NCBI GenBank assembly: GCA_029255685.2
Contig: CM055312.2
Coordinates: forward strand, 54,532,202 to 54,596,201
Source: Silene conica
Lineage: Eukaryota; Streptophyta; Magnoliopsida; Caryophyllales; Caryophyllaceae
Direction: 5' to 3'
DNA: 64,000 nucleotides
Position numbers and translations under genes: made by a program
Part shown: positions 1 through 11,543 of the stretch, piece after piece
How the letters are laid out: every line of letters starts with the position of its first letter
How positions within the stretch are numbered: position 1 is the first letter of the stretch
The notes under the pieces: generated by a model
The model's database searches: none
Told to the model about the DNA's origin: nothing
The model's input: the letters and a program-made list of their open reading frames with translations, nothing else

Positions 1-311
1 TTTACATAGGCTATTTGTACTTGTCGTGGCAGTGAAGCGATTTGATCATGTTAATCGTGTTGATATCATTGCCCCGTTTACTAATGAGTTCACTACCATG
101 TCTAGTGGTTTCAGGCATAAGAATCTGGTCAAACTCCTTGGTTGGTGTTGTGAAGACAATGAGCTTGTCTTGGTTTATGAGTTTTTATCTAATGGTAGCC
201 TTGATACAATACTATTTGCATCAAATATTGTGCTCACATGGGAGCAGAGAGTGAGTATTATTCGCGGTATTGCTTCTTGTCTTACGTACCTACATGAAGA
301 ATGTGATGTTC
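1..311 (+). pseudogene. L-type lectin receptor-like kinase, N-terminal half of kinase domain (split gene, part 1)
   Basis: The frame is open from the left edge and encodes the start of a Ser/Thr kinase domain. AVKRF (subdomain II lysine) is followed by FRHKNLVKLLGWCCE, then LVYEFLSNGSLD and ASCLTYLHEECDV. This order is typical of plant L-type lectin receptor kinases, membrane proteins with an outer legume-lectin domain. The lectin domain, membrane segment and glycine loop would lie left of the window. The frame is cut at 311 by the Ty3-1 insertion. Removing the element and one 5-bp target duplication (TGTTC) rejoins it in frame with 10490 onward, giving a continuous ...ECDVQIIHKDVKS... catalytic loop. 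The family call rests on remembered motifs. The break by a retroelement is seen directly. Confidence 0.85.
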
Positions 312-2723
312 TGTAACACCCCCATTTACCTAGGAGCCTGAACTAGGACTTCCAGGGTAAATAAGACTGTTACCATCCTGGTTAGACCAGGGTAGTAGAT
401 ATACATAGTGAAAGAAACACAGCACTTTAGAATAAATAGTTAAACTGAAACTATTACATGACTTAGTCCAACCTTCCAAAAATACTGAAATAAACAAATG
501 TTCAACTATGAAAACAAAACTAAGTGATCTAGGTAACTAGGTAGGTCTAGTCCATGTCTCTCTTCCATGCCCGGTCCTAGTCCCGCTGTCTCTGACCTGA
601 AAGATCTACTCCCCATTCCGGATCATCGTAGGTGAACACGAATACACTGTCAACCTCGCGGTTGAGTAGGATAACACAATATTAATAATGCAAACAACAG
701 TAGATGCAAATGATCATGCTATGCTCGAGCTCAATCTCATTCTCATTCTCATTCTCATACCCGTGTCTCCCAGCCATACCGAACCTCCCGGCAGACTATA
801 CTCGGCCGTCGCCGAACACCAGCATAGCAGCTGAGGTCACCAGGTCTAGCCCTGCAGAGCTAGCCTGGGCCCAATAATATCTCAACATCATCTCAATCTG
901 TAACCGTACTCATGCCATGCTTATGAATGCTATAATAAGAACCAATACTGTATATGCATCTCATAAATAATCAAACTTGCATCCATAGCATCCAATTCAG
1001 ATATTAACATAACACAATACAAAAGTAGTCCCAGTGTAACCTACCTGTAACGCAAGTCTGCAATGAAATCACCCTCTAGAAGTATTCCACCTCGAATTCC
1101 GTTCCTATATTTATTACTTAATATTAAACTCTACTCGTATAATCAAACGCTACTAAAATTACTTAAACATGTTCCATAATTAATTCATACATAACACATT
1201 ATGACTATACGTATATATATATATATATAAGCATGTCCATCCATACCGTTATCGTTACTCACATCTACTTGCTACTTTTAGACTTACTATAAATAGCATG
1301 TTCAACCTCAATTATTATTTTGTCCCAACCTAGCTAGTTATATAAATTGCAACCTAATATATCGTTACTAAACATCCCGAGAGTTATAAGCGCGCGATTA
1401 AGACCACGTACAACTTATTAGCATCAACCACCAAGTTAAGTAATACTAATAATATTAGCAATAAGAATAATAACCATGATATTCACATATTCAATTTGCC
1501 ATACAAGTAAAGTGTAATTATGCCCAAAAATTAACAAACCCATTAACCATCTATTATTAAGATAAAACGAACTTACTAAATTGGACCCATAACACAAAAC
1601 ACGAGCCCAAAACCCAGCAATTCCATACGTAACAGCCGTGACAACAGACCCCCTGCCCACGCGTTTTTCTCGCCTGCCACCGTGTCTACAACCACTTCTA
1701 GCACCTGCCACGGCTACCACCTTCACCCCTGGCACCACCGGACTCGCCACTGAGTCATGGTGGTTCCAGTGGTGAGTGTAGTAGTCGTAACCACCAGTCC
1801 TATTGCTCGCACCTGCTGGAACAACCCCGAGACAAGCCGACATTAAACTGACCAGAGTATTCTGACCACCCCCATACACCACCGTTAGACACCACGACCA
1901 GCCCTTACTACCACCCCACGACTCCATATACTACAACCGTGTTACCAACTCCAAAACCCAGAACATACAACAATGGAAAAAAGGTTCGAAAACATGTTCA
2001 AAAAGACCCATACACAGACTCTGTTCTGAAGAACACAACGAAATTAAACATCATTCCCTGCCCAGAACGAAACTCCCTTAAACAAGATCTTAGTTATAAA
2101 AGACGTCCTGATGATGGTTGAAACATATAATATACATAATACAGATTATAAAAAGACTAAAACATGAGATTATAAACGTGTGATGTAACTACAAACAAGA
2201 TCAGAACTTAACATGGAAACACGAAAATAACAACTTATCGAAACAGGTGTTTGTTCATACCTGTTTGCCCTTGCCAAAGATCACGCTACAACCCTATAAC
2301 CACCGTGATAAACGTCCCCTTGTAAACCCAGTAATGGTGGCAGATGAATGGTAAGTGTGTGTGTGTGTCGATTAGGTCAGGAAAGTCTTATTTTGAGTTA
2401 TAAATAGGGCGGCTGAAAGAGGGGGTTCAAAACTCTGTTCTTCTTTTTCTTTTTCTGAATTAAGGACGTGTATGGGCTAGGGTTTTGCACGCATCCCTAG
2501 GCCCATACTTGCATCCACTCGTGCATGGGCCAAGCCCCTCACGCACTCCAAGACTCACTTAACGTATTCTAGGTACGGTCTCTTTTAAACGTTCGCATTC
2601 CCGACTCAAAATAAAACATGTAAGGTGCCTTGTTCAACTAACTCGTTCTCGCTTATAACCCGTCGACATGCCAAAAATATAACATAAAACTTAAAACGAC
2701 ATAAAAAGAAACGGAGTATTACA
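312..2723 (-). repeat. Ty3-1 3' LTR (left copy)
   Basis: This 2412-bp direct repeat of 8075-10484 has TG...CA ends. It includes a CATTCT repeat near 730-760, a TA run near 1211-1229 and a (GT)n run near 2358. A reading frame of 163 codons on the minus strand (1436-1927) recurs identically in the other LTR. It matches no family I know and is most likely chance. A TATAAATA sequence at about 2399 lies on the + strand, opposite to the element's genes. Confidence 0.93.
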
Positions 2724-2740
2724 GTCTTCCCTCCTAAAAA
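2724..2740 (-). other. Ty3-1 polypurine tract
   Basis: Read on the minus strand, the bases directly before the 3' LTR are TTTTTAGGAGGGAAGAC. This is a purine-rich stretch at the position where plus-strand DNA synthesis is primed in LTR retrotransposons. Confidence 0.7.
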
Positions 2741-2911
2741 TAAACTTCGTCCCGAAGTTCACCATCCCAAGGTCAACACACAGATCGATAAAGTATGTAG
2801 CGAGCACAGAAAGTGACATCATAAAACATTAGAAGACTACTAAAAGTACTTAAAACATGAAATGTCACATTCTACCCTCCTAAAAAGAAGGTTACGTCCT
2901 CGTAACATACC

Positions 2912-5900
2912 TCAATTAAACAACTCCGGATATTTTTCCCGCATAGAAACCTCAGTCTCCCAAGTAGCCTCCTCGACATTATGATTAGTCCACAAGACTT
3001 TCACGAGCGCGGTCTCTCCATTCCTGGTTTTTCTCACCTTCCTGTCGAGGATCTCCTTGGGTCTCTCCTCGTAAGTCAACTGCTCATCCACCTCGATAAC
3101 CTCATGATCAAGGACATGCGATGGGTCACTGATATATCTCCTCAGCTGAGATACATGAAACACATTATGCACTCTGGCTAAAGCTGGAGGTAGAGCTAAT
3201 CGATAAGCCACCTCACCAACTCGCTCCAAAATCTCGAATGGCCCAATGAACTTCTGGCTCAACTTGCCCCTCTTGCCAAACCTCATCACTCCTCTCATGG
3301 GCGACACTTTCAGTAAAACTTTCTCTCCTGCCTCAAATGTGATGTCACTCCTCTTTAAATCAGCATAACTTTTCTGTCTATCTTGTGCAGCTCTCATCTT
3401 CTGACGAATCACCTGGACCTGTGCTATTATCTCCTGAATCATCTCAGGTCCCAACGTCACTACATCGGCTCTATCATCCCAACAAACTGGACTCCTGCAC
3501 TTCCTCCCATACAGTGCCTCAAAAGGAGCCATCCCGATGCTCGTATGATAACTATTGTTATAAGAAAACTCTATCAGATCAAGTCTGTCCTCCCAAGATC
3601 CTCCAAACTCTAGCACACAAGCCCGCAGCATATCCTCCAGTGTCTGGATAGTCCTCTCAGTCTGACCATCAGTTGCTGGATGGAATGCAGTACTCATCTT
3701 CAAAGTAGTTCCCATCAATGTCTGTAACTCTTGCCAGAACTTTGAAATGAATCTCGAGTCACGATCAGAAACAATATCCTTAGGGACACCATGAAGCTTC
3801 ACCACATGCTTAACGTAAGCTTTGGCTAATTCTGCTTTACTCCAAGTCTCCTTCATCGGTATGAAATGGGCTGACTTAGTCAACCTATCAACGATTACCC
3901 AAATCATGTCATTCCCTCTCGAAGTCCTCGGCAAGCGTACAATGAAATCCATCGATATGCTTTCCCACTTCCACTCAGGTACATCAAGAGGTTGTAACTT
4001 CCCTTGCGGCCTCTTATGTTCTCCCTTCACTCTCTGGCACACTAAACATCGAGAGACAAATTCAGCCACCTCCTGTTTCATTTTTGGCCACCAGAATGTT
4101 TTCTTCAGGTCTTTGTACAACTTATCCCCTCCAGGATGAACGGAATAAGGTGTAGAATGAGCTTCGACCAGAATCTTTCTCTTCAACTCTTCATCATCAG
4201 GTACACACCATCTGCCATCAAATCTCAAGCTATCATCACTGTAAGTCTCGAACTTAGAATATGGCTCGGTATCACTAGCTTTGTTCACTGCCTCACGCCA
4301 TTTCTGAATTCTAGGATCACTCTTCTGTCCTTCTCGAATCTCAGCATATAACTCAGGCTCGATCGTCAAGTCCCCCATGGTCTCACCTTTCCTTATCACC
4401 GCGATTCCCATCTGCCCCAACTCACGATACATACTCAATCTGGACATAGCTGTGCACAGAGCGTGAACAGACTTCCTACTCAATGCATCAGCCACGACAT
4501 TAGCCTTTCCTTCCTTGTACAAAATCTCCATATCATAATCCCCAATGAGCTCTATCCACCTCCTCTGACGCATATTCAGCTCTCTCTGAGTATAAATATA
4601 TTTCAAACTCTTGTGATCAGAATACACCTTAAATGTAGCTCCATAAAGATAATGTCGCCACAACTTAAGTGCAAAAACTACTGCTCCAAGCTCTAGGTCA
4701 TGTGTTGGATAGTTCTCCTCATAAGGCTTCAGCTGCCTAGAAGCATAAGCGATTACTCTCCCGTTCTGCATCAGCACACATCCCAATCCCTTCTTAGAAG
4801 CATCAGTATACACCTCAAAATTCTCACTTCCCTCTGGCAAGGCAAGGATAGGAGCTGTGGTGAGACGCTCTTTCAGGTCTAGAAATGCCTTCTCACAGCT
4901 CTCATCCCAGACGAATCTGTTCTCTTTCCGCATCAACGAAGTCATTGGTTTGGCTATCTTTGAAAAGTCTTTCACGAACCTCCTGTAGTAACCAGCCAAC
5001 CCCAAGAAACTACGAATATCGGCCACATTCCTCGGTCGCTCCCATTTTGATACGGCTTCAATCTTGCTAGGGTCGACAGACACACCCTCCTTAGACACCA
5101 CATGACCCAGAAAAGCAACCTTCTCGAGCCAAAATTCGCACTTACTCAACTTGGCATACAATTGATGATCCCTCAAAGTCTGTAGTACCAAGCTCAAATG
5201 CTTAGCATGCTCTTCTTTATTCTTCGAATACACCAAAATATCATCAATAAACACCACCACAAACTGGTCTAGGTAAGGACTAAACACTCTGTTCATTAAA
5301 TCCATGAAAACAGCAGGTGCATTAGTCAAACCAAACGGCATCACTACGAATTCATAATGCCCATACCTCGACCTGAATGCAGTCTTGTGAATATCTGCAT
5401 CCTTGATTCGCAGCTGATGATACCCTGACCTCAAATCGATCTTGGAAAACACACCAGCCCCACTTAACTGGTCAAATAGATCATCGATGCGAGGTAAAGG
5501 ATATCGATTCTTGATCGTCACATTGTTAAGCTCCCTATAATCCACGCATAGTCTCATGGTCCCATCCTTCTTTTTAACGAACAACACCGGAGCTCCCCAA
5601 GGTGACACACTCGGTCTCACATACCCCTTGCTGGCTAGCTCATCCAATTGCTTTCTCAGTTCTTCCAATTCCTTAGGTCCCATGCGATAAGGTGCTTTAG
5701 ATATTGGCTCAGCCCCAGGTTTCAGGTCAATGCCAAAGTCCAAGTCCCTCTTTGGTGGTAACCCAGGAATTTCTTCGGGAAACACGTCTTCAAACTCTCT
5801 TACAACATCGATCTCCCGAGCTTGGTGTTCCTCTGCAGTAAGATCTCTCACATGGCACAACAGCATCTCATCACCCCTCTTCAGACAAGTCTTCAGCGCA

Positions 5901-7489
5901 TTGATGGTTATCAGCTTCAGTTTAGGCTTTACAGAATATCCCTTGTAAGATACCCTCACTCCTTTGGGTCCCCTCAAAGTGATCTTCCCTTGATAGCAGT
6001 CAATGTAGGCTTTATACTTTTTCAGCCAATCCATACCCAGTATCACCTCAAAACCTCCCAAAGGAAACTCGATCAAGTTCGACTCAAAACTTACTTCCCC
6101 TACTTGGATCATTACATTGGTGTAAACTCTATTACAAGCTATGGACTCCCCAGATGGTATAGTTACAGAATCAGCTATACTACTATATACATCAAGTCCT
6201 ATAGCCCTAGCATGCTCTACAGATATGAATGAATGCGATGCACCGGAATCAAATAAAACGAAAGTAGGAAAAGAATGTACTAGGAAAGTACCAGTGACTA
6301 CATGTGCATCCTCCTCTGCAGCCTCCTTGCCCATCATAAACAGAGTCCCACTTTTCTTTACCCCGCTCTGGTTCACCGATCCCGCACCGCTCTGGTTACT
6401 AGCTTCTGCTAAAGTCTTCTGGAAGTTACCATTGCCGCCACCCTGATTTCTTTGGTAGCGGTTCTGGTTGTTGTAATTGTTGTAGTTCCGCTGATAATTG
6501 TTCCCTCCAGATCGGTTATTCCCAGAATAACTCGCACTCGGTGTTCGGAATCCTCCACTTTGGTTTTCCCGCTGATAACTGCTCCCAGCACTCTGGGTAC
6601 CTGACCAACACTCTATCTTTTTGTGTCCTGCTTTCCCACATTTGAAACATGTAGGAACTCCACCACCAGTTCCAGACATAGCTCGGTTACCCCCACGATT
6701 GTTGTTGTTCCCTTGAGCACTATTCGAGAAGAAAGAACGATACTGATTATTCGGCTTCTTAGTCCCTGAGCTTTCGGCTCCGGATTCCGCTTTCCTCTTA
6801 TCACCCTTAGTCTTCTCTTCCTCCTTAATCTGGTCAGCTAGCCTTTCTGCCTGGCCAGCCCTCTCATAGATATCTTCCACAGTCGTGGGCTTAGTTGCCA
6901 GCATGCTTCTCTTGATATTGAGAGTCAGTCCCTTCTCAAACCTTGCTGCTAACATCTCCTGTGTGTAGCCTAAGTCAGCTACATTCTCTGCCAGCTGTAA
7001 AAACTTACTGTGATACTCCTCCATAGTCATCCCTTCAGCCATTTGGAATGAATCGAACTCTGCTCTCAGCTTCCCTTTTACATGCTCCGGCACGAACTTA
7101 GAGGATAAAATCCCCCTGAACTCCTCCCAGCGCACATATTCTGAACCGATCTCTTCTGCAGCTGCCTTGATTTCTTCTTTATTGTTATTCCACCATAACC
7201 TAGCTGTACCCTTCAGATAGAATACAGCTTGGTCCACCTTCATTGATTCTGGTACAGACAGCAGTTCGAAGATACTCTCGAACTCACGGCACCACTCAGC
7301 AAGTAGACTCGGTGCTCCCTCCCCATCGTACTTAGTGGGGTTATGCCTAGAGATGTTATTGCTCATTTTGATTGCATCCGATTGAGTGTTTGCCCCAATC
7401 TTAGCTAGGAGAGCTGCGTTCATAGCTACTAGGCGATCGTATTCCTCTCGCGATACATTATCAGTGTTGGGTTCTCTCCTGGGAGGCAT
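2912..7489 (-). CDS. Ty3-1 gag-pol polyprotein (intact)
   Basis: This is a single open frame of about 1525 residues from the MPPRREP start, chosen because Tekay-type Gags begin this way; the frame itself is open to 7561. Domains in order: Gag capsid (about 60-210), a CCHC zinc knuckle [14 protein letters not shown] (about 281-294) in an Asn/Gly/Gln-rich tail, aspartic protease with [10 protein letters not shown] (about 412), reverse transcriptase with the catalytic box [12 protein letters not shown] (about 746), and RNase H starting TDASKKGLG. Integrase follows with an HHCC zinc region and the DDE core ([25 protein letters not shown]). A chromodomain-like tail ([14 protein letters not shown]) ends the protein. 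Length and order are usual for the family and no stop or frameshift interrupts it. It should supply all enzymes for its own copying. Confidence 0.93.
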   Translation of the reverse strand: MPPRREPNTDNVSREEYDRLVAMNAALLAKIGANTQSDAIKMSNNISRHNPTKYDGEGAPSLLAEWCREFESIFELLSVPESMKVDQAVFYLKGTARLWWNNNKEEIKAAAEEIGSEYVRWEEFRGILSSKFVPEHVKGKLRAEFDSFQMAEGMTMEEYHSKFLQLAENVADLGYTQEMLAARFEKGLTLNIKRSMLATKPTTVEDIYERAGQAERLADQIKEEEKTKGDKRKAESGAESSGTKKPNNQYRSFFSNSAQGNNNNRGGNRAMSGTGGGVPTCFKCGKAGHKKIECWSGTQSAGSSYQRENQSGGFRTPSASYSGNNRSGGNNYQRNYNNYNNQNRYQRNQGGGNGNFQKTLAEASNQSGAGSVNQSGVKKSGTLFMMGKEAAEEDAHVVTGTFLVHSFPTFVLFDSGASHSFISVEHARAIGLDVYSSIADSVTIPSGESIACNRVYTNVMIQVGEVSFESNLIEFPLGGFEVILGMDWLKKYKAYIDCYQGKITLRGPKGVRVSYKGYSVKPKLKLITINALKTCLKRGDEMLLCHVRDLTAEEHQAREIDVVREFEDVFPEEIPGLPPKRDLDFGIDLKPGAEPISKAPYRMGPKELEELRKQLDELASKGYVRPSVSPWGAPVLFVKKKDGTMRLCVDYRELNNVTIKNRYPLPRIDDLFDQLSGAGVFSKIDLRSGYHQLRIKDADIHKTAFRSRYGHYEFVVMPFGLTNAPAVFMDLMNRVFSPYLDQFVVVFIDDILVYSKNKEEHAKHLSLVLQTLRDHQLYAKLSKCEFWLEKVAFLGHVVSKEGVSVDPSKIEAVSKWERPRNVADIRSFLGLAGYYRRFVKDFSKIAKPMTSLMRKENRFVWDESCEKAFLDLKERLTTAPILALPEGSENFEVYTDASKKGLGCVLMQNGRVIAYASRQLKPYEENYPTHDLELGAVVFALKLWRHYLYGATFKVYSDHKSLKYIYTQRELNMRQRRWIELIGDYDMEILYKEGKANVVADALSRKSVHALCTAMSRLSMYRELGQMGIAVIRKGETMGDLTIEPELYAEIREGQKSDPRIQKWREAVNKASDTEPYSKFETYSDDSLRFDGRWCVPDDEELKRKILVEAHSTPYSVHPGGDKLYKDLKKTFWWPKMKQEVAEFVSRCLVCQRVKGEHKRPQGKLQPLDVPEWKWESISMDFIVRLPRTSRGNDMIWVIVDRLTKSAHFIPMKETWSKAELAKAYVKHVVKLHGVPKDIVSDRDSRFISKFWQELQTLMGTTLKMSTAFHPATDGQTERTIQTLEDMLRACVLEFGGSWEDRLDLIEFSYNNSYHTSIGMAPFEALYGRKCRSPVCWDDRADVVTLGPEMIQEIIAQVQVIRQKMRAAQDRQKSYADLKRSDITFEAGEKVLLKVSPMRGVMRFGKRGKLSQKFIGPFEILERVGEVAYRLALPPALARVHNVFHVSQLRRYISDPSHVLDHEVIEVDEQLTYEERPKEILDRKVRKTRNGETALVKVLWTNHNVEEATWETEVSMREKYPELFN

Positions 7490-8059
7490 TTTGCTACACA
7501 GGTGACAAAGTTTTATGAGCATCCTAGGTAAATTCTTACTCTGACTTAGTCTTACTTGCATATATACTCAGCATGTAACTTTTCATACAGTTAAATCCTT
7601 ATTAAAAGTCTACCTAAAGGCGTAGGGATCACATAACCACATGCATATACAATTCTCACTTATAGGCATCATTAAGTTATAACTCATGTTCTCAAAGTTT
7701 GAAAATAACACATATACATGCCAACCATCATGTAATATCACTTTCATGCCTTCTAGTATACATGTATATACTCATCCATTTCTTTTTTTTTCACATCATA
7801 ACTTACCTCATTCCTGGGCGCTGAAAGGTTAGTTCAACATACATATATTATATATCTACCTTGGGTCCTTCCATACTACCCACACTCTTCCACTCTCAAG
7901 GTAACCAGGTTAGACTGAAAGGGCCAGTGGCTTGGTTTGAGGGGGCCCCTAACTCATCCCAACCCTATGGGGCTCCTAACAGTTACTAGCCTGGGGTTCA
8001 TTTTATTTAGACACTCTATGTTCATTATTTTCATTTTGGTTTAGGCCTGAGGATCGTTC
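7490..8059 (-). other. Ty3-1 untranslated leader
   Basis: This stretch lies between the primer binding site and the gag start. It is AT-rich and has no open frame of note. I see no recognisable gene or structured site in it. Confidence 0.6.
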
Positions 8060-8071
8060 GCTCTGATACCA
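8060..8071 (-). other. Ty3-1 primer binding site (initiator Met-tRNA type)
   Basis: On the minus strand it reads TGGTATCAGAGC, complementary to the 3' end of plant initiator Met-tRNA. It starts 3 bases inside the 5' LTR. Confidence 0.9.
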
Positions 8072-8074
8072 CTT

Positions 8075-10484
8075 TGTAACACCCCCATTTACCTAGGAGC
8101 CTGAACTAGGACTTCCAGGGTAAATAAGACTGTTACCATCCTGGTTAGACCAGGGTAGTAGATATACATAGTGAAAGAAACACAGCACTTTAGAATAAAT
8201 AGTTAAACTGAAACTATTACATGACTTAGTCCAACCTTCCAAAAATACTGAAATAAACAAATGTTCAACTATGAAAACAAAACTAAGTGATCTAGGTAAC
8301 TAGGTAGGTCTAGTCCATGTCTCTCTTCCATGCCCGGTCCTAGTCCCGCTGTCTTTGACCTGAAAGATCTACTCCCCATTCCGGATCATCGTAGGTGAAC
8401 ACGAATACACTGTCAACCTCGCGGTTGAGTAGGATAACACAATATTAATAATGCAAACAACAGTAGATGCAAATGATCATGCTATGCTCGAGCTCAATCT
8501 CATTCTCATTCTCATTCTCATACCCGTGTCTCCCAGCCATACCGAACCTCCCGGCAGACTATACTCGGCCGTCGCCGAACACCAGCATAGCAGCTGAGGT
8601 CACCAGGTCTAGCCCTGCAGAGCTAGCCTGGGCCCAATAATATCTCAACATCATCTCAATCTGTAACCGTACTCATGCCATGCTTATGAATGCTATAATA
8701 AGAACCAATACTGTATATGCATCTCATAAATAATCAAACTTGCATCCATAGCATCCAATTCAGATATTAACATAACACAATACAAAAGTAGTCCCAGTGT
8801 AACCTACCTGTAACGCAAGTCTGCAATGAAATCACCCTCTAGAAGTATTCCACCTCGAATTCCGTTCCTATATTTATTACTTAATATTAAACTCTACTCG
8901 TATAATCAAACGCTACTAAAATTACTTAAACATGTTCCATAATTAATTCATACATAACACATTATGACTATACGTATATATATATATATAAGCATGTCCA
9001 TCCATACCGTTATCGTTACTCACATCTACTTGCTACTTTTAGACTTACTATAAATAGCATGTTCAACCTCAATTATTATTTTGTCCCAACCTAGCTAGTT
9101 ATATAAATTGCAACCTAATATATCGTTACTAAACATCCCGAGAGTTATAAGCGCGCGATTAAGACCACGTACAACTTATTAGCATCAACCACCAAGTTAA
9201 GTAATACTAATAATATTAGCAATAAGAATAATAACCATGATATTCACATATTCAATTTGCCATACAAGTAAAGTGTAATTATGCCCAAAAATTAACAAAC
9301 CCATTAACCATCTATTATTAAGATAAAACGAACTTACTAAATTGGACCCATAACACAAAACACGAGCCCAAAACCCAGCAATTCCATACGTAACAGCCGT
9401 GACAACAGACCCCCTGCCCACGCGTTTTTCTCGCCTGCCACCGTGTCTACAACCACTTCTAGCACCTGCCACGGCTACCACCTTCACCCCTGGCACCACC
9501 GGACTCGCCACTGAGTCATGGTGGTTCCAGTGGTGAGTGTAGTAGTCGTAACCACCAGTCCTATTGCTCGCACCTGCTGGAACAACCCCGAGACAAGCCG
9601 ACATTAAACTGACCAGAGTATTCTGACCACCCCCATACACCACCGTTAGACACCACGACCAGCCCTTACTACCACCCCACGACTCCATATACTACAACCG
9701 TGTTACCAACTCCAAAACCCAGAACATACAACAATGGAAAAAAGGTTCGAAAACATGTTCAAAAAGACCCATACACAGACTCTGTTCTGAAGAACACAAC
9801 GAAATTAAACATCATTCCCTGCCCAGAACGAAACTCCCTTAAACAAGATCTTAGTTATAAAAGACGTCCTGATGATGGTTGAAACATATAATATACATAA
9901 TACAGATTATAAAAAGACTAAAACACGAGATTATAAACGTGTGATGTAACTACAAACAAGATCAGAACTTAACATGGAAACACGAAAATAACAACTTATC
10001 GAAACAGGTGTTTGTTCATACCTGTTTGCCCTTGCCAAAGATCACGCTACAACCCTATAACCACCGTGATAAACGTCCCCTTGTAAACCCAGTAATGGCG
10101 GCAGATGAATGGTAAGTGTGTGTGTGTGTCGATTAGGTCAGGAAAGTCTTATTTTGAGTTATAAATAGGGCGGCTGAAAGAGGGGGTTCAAAACTCTGTT
10201 CTTCTTTTTCTTTTTCTGAATTAAGGACGTGTATGGGCTAGGGTTTTGCACGCATCCCTAGGCCCATACTTGCATCCACTCGTGCATGGGCCAAGCCCCT
10301 CACGCACTCCAAGACTCACTTAACGTATTCTAGGTACGGTCTCTTTTAAACGTTCGCATTCCCGACTCAAAATAAAACATGTAAGGTGCCTTGTTCAACT
10401 AACTCGTTCTCGCTTATAACCCGTCGACATGCCAAAAATATAACATAAAACTTAAAACGACATAAAAAGAAACGGAGTATTACA
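8075..10484 (-). repeat. Ty3-1 5' LTR (right copy)
   Basis: This 2410-bp copy of 312-2723 has the same TG...CA ends and abuts the primer binding site at 8060-8071. In element orientation it is the 5' LTR that should drive transcription leftward. Confidence 0.93.
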
Positions 10485-11051
10485 TGTTCAGATCATTCAC
10501 AAGGATGTAAAGTCATGTAATGTCATGCTTGATTCTGATTTTACTCCTAAGCTTGGCGATTTTGGGCTAGCCGAGGTCTATAACCATAGGTCAAAACCGA
10601 GAAAATCCACCATGTCAGGTGGCACAATGGGGTACTTGGCTCCAGAGTACGCCTACCAAGGTTTACAAACTGCGAAGTCTGATGTTTACAGCTTTGGGGT
10701 GGTACTGTGGAGGTCATGTCAGAAAGGCGGGCTTTACACGAGGGTGGGCTGCAGCTCGTAGAATTGGTTTGGACTTTGTGGGAGATAAGTAGACCAAATG
10801 AGGCTGCTGATGCAAAGCTGAAGGGAAAGTGTAGTCGGAAGGAGGTCGAGAGGGTGCTTAAGGTGGGATTATGGTGTACTAACCCTGACAGTAATAAAAA
10901 GCCTACTGCTAAAGAAGCAGTATTGATGCTAACACAGGAGTTGTCGGTTCCTGGTTTACAAGCAAAGAAGCTGAATATAAAGCTTCGGGTCAATGATCAA
11001 AGGATGACATATCTCCTAACAATAATGAAGTTATGCAGACAACACCAGTAA
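10485..11051 (+). pseudogene. L-type lectin receptor-like kinase, C-terminal half of kinase domain (split gene, part 2)
   Basis: This continues the kinase split at 311. The catalytic loop reads IIHKDVKSCNVMLD, so it has HKD where most relatives have HRD. DFGLAE, GTMGYLAPEY and KSDVYSFGVV follow, then the C-lobe with EVMSERRALHEGG, NEAADAKL and VGLWCTNPDS. The frame breaks near 10706: GTACTG is followed by an apparently extra TG, a 2-bp duplication that shifts VVL away from EVM. The second segment runs to a stop at 11049-11051. So there are two independent lesions, the element insertion and this frameshift. The HKD change would put it among kinases lacking the usual catalytic-loop arginine. 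It is probably a dead gene. An alternative is that the frameshift is a sequencing error. Confidence 0.85.
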
Positions 11052-11430
11052 GCATTGTGCATAATAATCAAGGCTGATAAACTTGGGTAGTGCAAACTAT
11101 GAGTGTTGTTTTCTTTTATAAGAAGTGCAATAAATCAGATTGTCATTTCTGTAGTAAATTATGTCCTTGAGATTTACGATTTGTATTGAAAACTCAGGTT
11201 CAAGCCTTTTATTTTTTATGTTGAACATGCAAACATTTTACCGAATTTGATTTGGAGTCTTTAAAAGTGAATTTGTCTATAAATTTGGATTTCCAAATTT
11301 TGTGTTTTGCCAAACACAAAATTTGGATTTCAAAATCCAAATTTTCAAATTCTTTGTTTCCCAAACAAAGTATTTGGATTTATGTTTCCAAATTTCACAT
11401 TCCAAAATTGAAATATTTAATTCTAAATCA
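11052..11430. other. Downstream flank of the broken kinase gene
   Basis: AT-rich DNA follows the kinase stop. An AATAAA-like string (CAATAAATC near 11129) could be a poly-A signal of the kinase gene. The right part (11281-11393) is a run of palindromes described separately. I see no gene. Confidence 0.5.
11281..11393. repeat. Chain of five short palindromes
   Basis: Successive inverted repeats read: AAATTTGGA/TCCAAATTT (11281-11300); 15-nt arms around TGCC (11293-11326); TTTGGATTT/AAATCCAAA (11322-11341); CTTTGTTT/AAACAAAG (11352-11370); ATTTGGA/TCCAAAT (11372-11393). All arms are exact. They share the word TTTGGA/TCCAAA and could be a fold-back element remnant. Confidence 0.75.
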
Positions 11431-11543
11431 ATTTCGAGTTCCCAAAAAAACGCGTTTCAAGAAAACTCTAGCATGGAGGCTGCATGAGGCGATTTCACGA
11501 AGAACTCTGATCTCCTTCCAGGGCTTGATTTTGATTGCTTCCC

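Larger units (their letters stand above)
312..10484 (-). mobile_element. Ty3-1: complete Ty3/gypsy (Tekay/Del-like) LTR retrotransposon inserted in the kinase gene
   Basis: The element lies on the minus strand. Its LTRs begin TGTAATACTCC and end GGGGGTGTTACA in element orientation. It is flanked by a 5-bp target duplication, TGTTC, at 307-311 and 10485-10489. A Met-tRNA primer site, a purine tract and one open gag-pol frame are all present, so nothing required for transposition is visibly missing. The LTR copies differ by eye at only about three substitutions (for example 592 C versus 8355 T) plus a 2-bp change in a TA run over 2.4 kb, which indicates a recent insertion. The leader at 7490-8059 and the stretch 2741-2911 hold no further genes. 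Confidence 0.93.

Noticed and set aside
1436..1927. 163-codon minus-strand frame repeated in both Ty3-1 LTRs (also 9197-9688)
   Set aside because: It is repeated only because the LTR is repeated. It shows no family motif and an odd composition. I treat it as chance within the LTR.
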